The notes under the pieces: generated by a model
Database searches by the model: none
What the model saw: the letters and a program-made list of their open reading frames with translations, nothing else
Told to the model about the DNA's origin: nothing
Part shown: piece by piece, positions 3,875 through 5,220 of the stretch
Layout of the letters: every line of letters starts with the position of its first letter
Numbering within the stretch: the first letter of the stretch is position 1
NCBI GenBank assembly: GCA_964590995.1
Contig: CAZPYY010000064.1
Location: 1-5,220 of the forward strand
DNA length: 5,220 bases
Direction: 5' to 3'
Source of the DNA: Susulua sp964590995
GTDB lineage: Bacteria; Omnitrophota; Gorgyraeia; Duberdicusellales; 4484-171
Program-made: the position numbers and the translations under genes

Positions 3875-5220
3875 TTGAGAAATAATACCTTTATAATACT
3901 TAAAATGGTGCGAAAAATCCTTTTATTTTCACTCCTTTTCTGTTTTGCCCTAACAGCATACCCCAAAGATTCCATATTTCGTATTGATATTGAGGGGAAT
4001 GCAATCGTTAGCGACGCTACCATTGTTTCTAAAATTAAAATTCGTGCTGGCCAGCCTTATAACGAAAATGTTATCAATGAAGACGTGAAAAACCTTTATG
4101 CCACAGGATTTTTCGAGACTGTAGAAGCAGAGAAAAAGGAGTCTTTAGAAGGGGTAGTTGTTCTTTTTAAAGTTAAAGAGAAACCTTTGCTTGGGAAGAT
4201 AACTATCGAGGGAATGCGCTTTATCCGTAAGAGGAATATTGAAGATTCTATCGATATAAAAGAGGGTTCTTTTGTTGATGAGTTTAAGGTAAGGGAAGCA
4301 GTGAGAAAGATAAAAGACCTTTACAATACTAAGGGTTTTTCTCAGGCCGAAGTTACTTACAAGATAAATCCTGTAGCCGATAAGAATGAAGTTACAGTAA
4401 AGCTGACCATCAACGAAAAAGGGGTTTTAAAAGTTAGAAGCGTAAAGGTCTTAGGTAATAGAGTTATACCTGCAGGTCGAATTATAAAATTAATGAAGAC
4501 CAGAAAAGCCTGGCTTTTTAATCGAGGAATCTTTAAAAAAGAAGTTTTAGAAGATGACATAAGACGTATAGCTGATTTTTATAAATTAGAAGGATTCAGT
4601 GATGCCTCAGTAGATATGGATGTTGAGTATCTACCCAAGGGCGTCTATCTTACTGTTAATCTTAACGAAGGCCAGCGTTATTATGTGGGTAAGATAACAG
4701 TAGAGGGAGTAAAAGAGATTCCTGGTTATACTGTGTTTTCAGCAATGGAGTTAAAAGAGGGGAGTATTTATAGTGACCAAGCTGTTTATATAGATTCTTC
4801 GCGGATAAGAGAGGTTTATGTAGACAGAGGTTATATATTTTCTCAGGTTGACCCCTTAAGCCTTCTTAATCCGGCGACAGGGAAAATAGACATTGCCTAT
4901 AAGATTATTGAGAATGATATTGCCTATATTGAGGATATAAATATCAAAGGAAATGTTAAAACTAAGGATAAGGTGATTCGTCGAGAGCTAAAGGTTTATC
5001 CTGGTGAGAGGTTTGACGGTAAGAGGATAAGAAAGAGCAAGCAAAGATTAGATAATCTGGGATTTTTTGAAGAGATAAGGTTTGGTACAGAGCCAGGTTC
5101 TGAACCCAACAATGTTGATTTAGCCGTTGATGTAAAAGAAGCAAAGACAGGTTATTTTAGTTTTGGAGGAGGCTATAGCTCCATAGATGAGTTTATGGGA
5201 TTTATAGAGATAAGACAGCG
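3875..5220 (+). CDS. bamA: Outer membrane protein assembly factor BamA (Omp85 family), 3' end outside window
   Basis: BamA is the central outer-membrane protein of the BAM machine, which folds and inserts beta-barrel proteins. The frame is open from TTG 3875 to the window end (448 codons plus two bases). Residues 1-28 look like a signal peptide: Arg13-Lys14, then the hydrophobic stretch ILLFSLLFCFALTA, with a likely cut near Ala28. Five POTRA domains follow at about 34-104, 105-182, 184-266, 268-348 and 349-423. Each begins with a strand of the I-x-I-x-G type (RIDIEGN, KITIEGM, SVKVLGN, KITVEGV, DINIKGN). Internal motifs include LYATGFFETVE (74-84) in POTRA1 and LDNLGFFEEIRF (392-403) in POTRA5. 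TGYFSFGGGYSS (425-436) marks entry into the barrel, which is cut off. Five POTRA domains and the T-G-x4-G-x-G-Y-S pattern favour BamA over TamA or two-POTRA Omp85 relatives. The gene is two bases after dnaB. Confidence 0.94.
   Translation, partial: MRNNTFIILKMVRKILLFSLLFCFALTAYPKDSIFRIDIEGNAIVSDATIVSKIKIRAGQPYNENVINEDVKNLYATGFFETVEAEKKESLEGVVVLFKVKEKPLLGKITIEGMRFIRKRNIEDSIDIKEGSFVDEFKVREAVRKIKDLYNTKGFSQAEVTYKINPVADKNEVTVKLTINEKGVLKVRSVKVLGNRVIPAGRIIKLMKTRKAWLFNRGIFKKEVLEDDIRRIADFYKLEGFSDASVDMDVEYLPKGVYLTVNLNEGQRYYVGKITVEGVKEIPGYTVFSAMELKEGSIYSDQAVYIDSSRIREVYVDRGYIFSQVDPLSLLNPATGKIDIAYKIIENDIAYIEDINIKGNVKTKDKVIRRELKVYPGERFDGKRIRKSKQRLDNLGFFEEIRFGTEPGSEPNNVDLAVDVKEAKTGYFSFGGGYSSIDEFMGFIEIRQ

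Noticed and set aside
3835..4023. Minus-strand open frame of 62 codons across the dnaB-bamA junction
   Set aside because: It is antisense to two well-supported genes, has no recognisable motif, and its hydrophobic look comes from the complement of the bamA signal peptide region.
4504..4519. Terminator-like inverted repeat AAAAGCC-T-GGCTTTT followed by a T-run
   Set aside because: It is in the middle of the bamA coding region, the stem has only three G-C pairs and almost no loop, so it is unlikely to stop transcription.
4357..4560. Minus-strand open frame of 67 codons within bamA
   Set aside because: It lies opposite the POTRA2-POTRA3 coding region, which is clearly real on the plus strand; it shows no ribosome binding site context or family pattern.
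4962..5144. Minus-strand open frame of 60 codons within bamA
   Set aside because: It is opposite the POTRA5 coding region and shows no motif; it is a shadow of the plus-strand gene.
1..5220. Mobile element, CRISPR array, tRNA/rRNA gene, riboswitch, or foreign insert
   Set aside because: Coding sequence fills nearly the whole window with gaps of 25 bases or less; I saw no spaced repeats, terminal inverted repeats, tRNA-like folds or change in base composition that would support any of these.

Overview
This window is a compact, all-plus-strand housekeeping cluster from a diderm bacterium. It carries eight genes with almost no intergenic space: the 3' part of rplY (ribosomal protein L25/CTC family), pth (peptidyl-tRNA hydrolase), rpsF (S6), ssb (single-strand DNA-binding protein), rpsR (S18), rplI (L9), dnaB (replicative helicase) and the 5' part of a bamA/Omp85-family gene. 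The order L25-Pth-S6-SSB-S18-L9-DnaB is a widely conserved bacterial arrangement. The bamA gene shows that the cell has an outer membrane. The organism is not a Gram-positive bacterium despite the strong AAGGAGG-type ribosome binding sites and the A+T-leaning codons. The S6 central region, the BamA barrel entry and the placement of bamA behind dnaB make me think of an uncultured diderm lineage such as Candidatus Omnitrophota. That is a recollection-based guess, not something proven by the sequence.

Layout. Positions 1-383 hold the end of L25, with a long Glu/Lys-rich tail. Pth starts with GTG at 409 after a 25-base gap. Its tail carries the ribosome binding site for rpsF (GTG at 981). After a 20-base gap, ssb (ATG at 1340) ends one base before rpsR (ATG at 1767), and the rpsR ribosome binding site lies inside the ssb tail. 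The rplI gene follows (GTG at 2066), then dnaB (ATG at 2520, with no visible Shine-Dalgarno sequence). The bamA gene starts with TTG at 3875, two bases after the dnaB stop, and runs off the end of the window. The bamA reading frame is open from 3875 to 5220 and covers a signal peptide, five POTRA domains and the first barrel strands.

The spacing (gaps of 1 to 25 bases), the shared strand and the ribosome binding sites placed inside upstream genes point to one transcript. I see no promoter or factor-independent terminator between any of the genes. Together they supply ribosome parts (S6 and S18 are direct neighbours on the 30S platform; L9 and L25 are on the 50S subunit), recycling of peptidyl-tRNA, replication-fork proteins (SSB and DnaB) and, at the end, the outer-membrane protein insertion machine.

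I do not find a novel system here. No mobile element, CRISPR array, RNA gene, riboswitch or foreign-looking insert is visible. The points worth a second look are small: an SSB without the usual acidic C-terminal tip, a Pth with Arg in place of a conserved active-site Asn, a divergent S6 central segment, a dnaB start without a Shine-Dalgarno sequence, and the attachment of bamA to a replication/translation operon.
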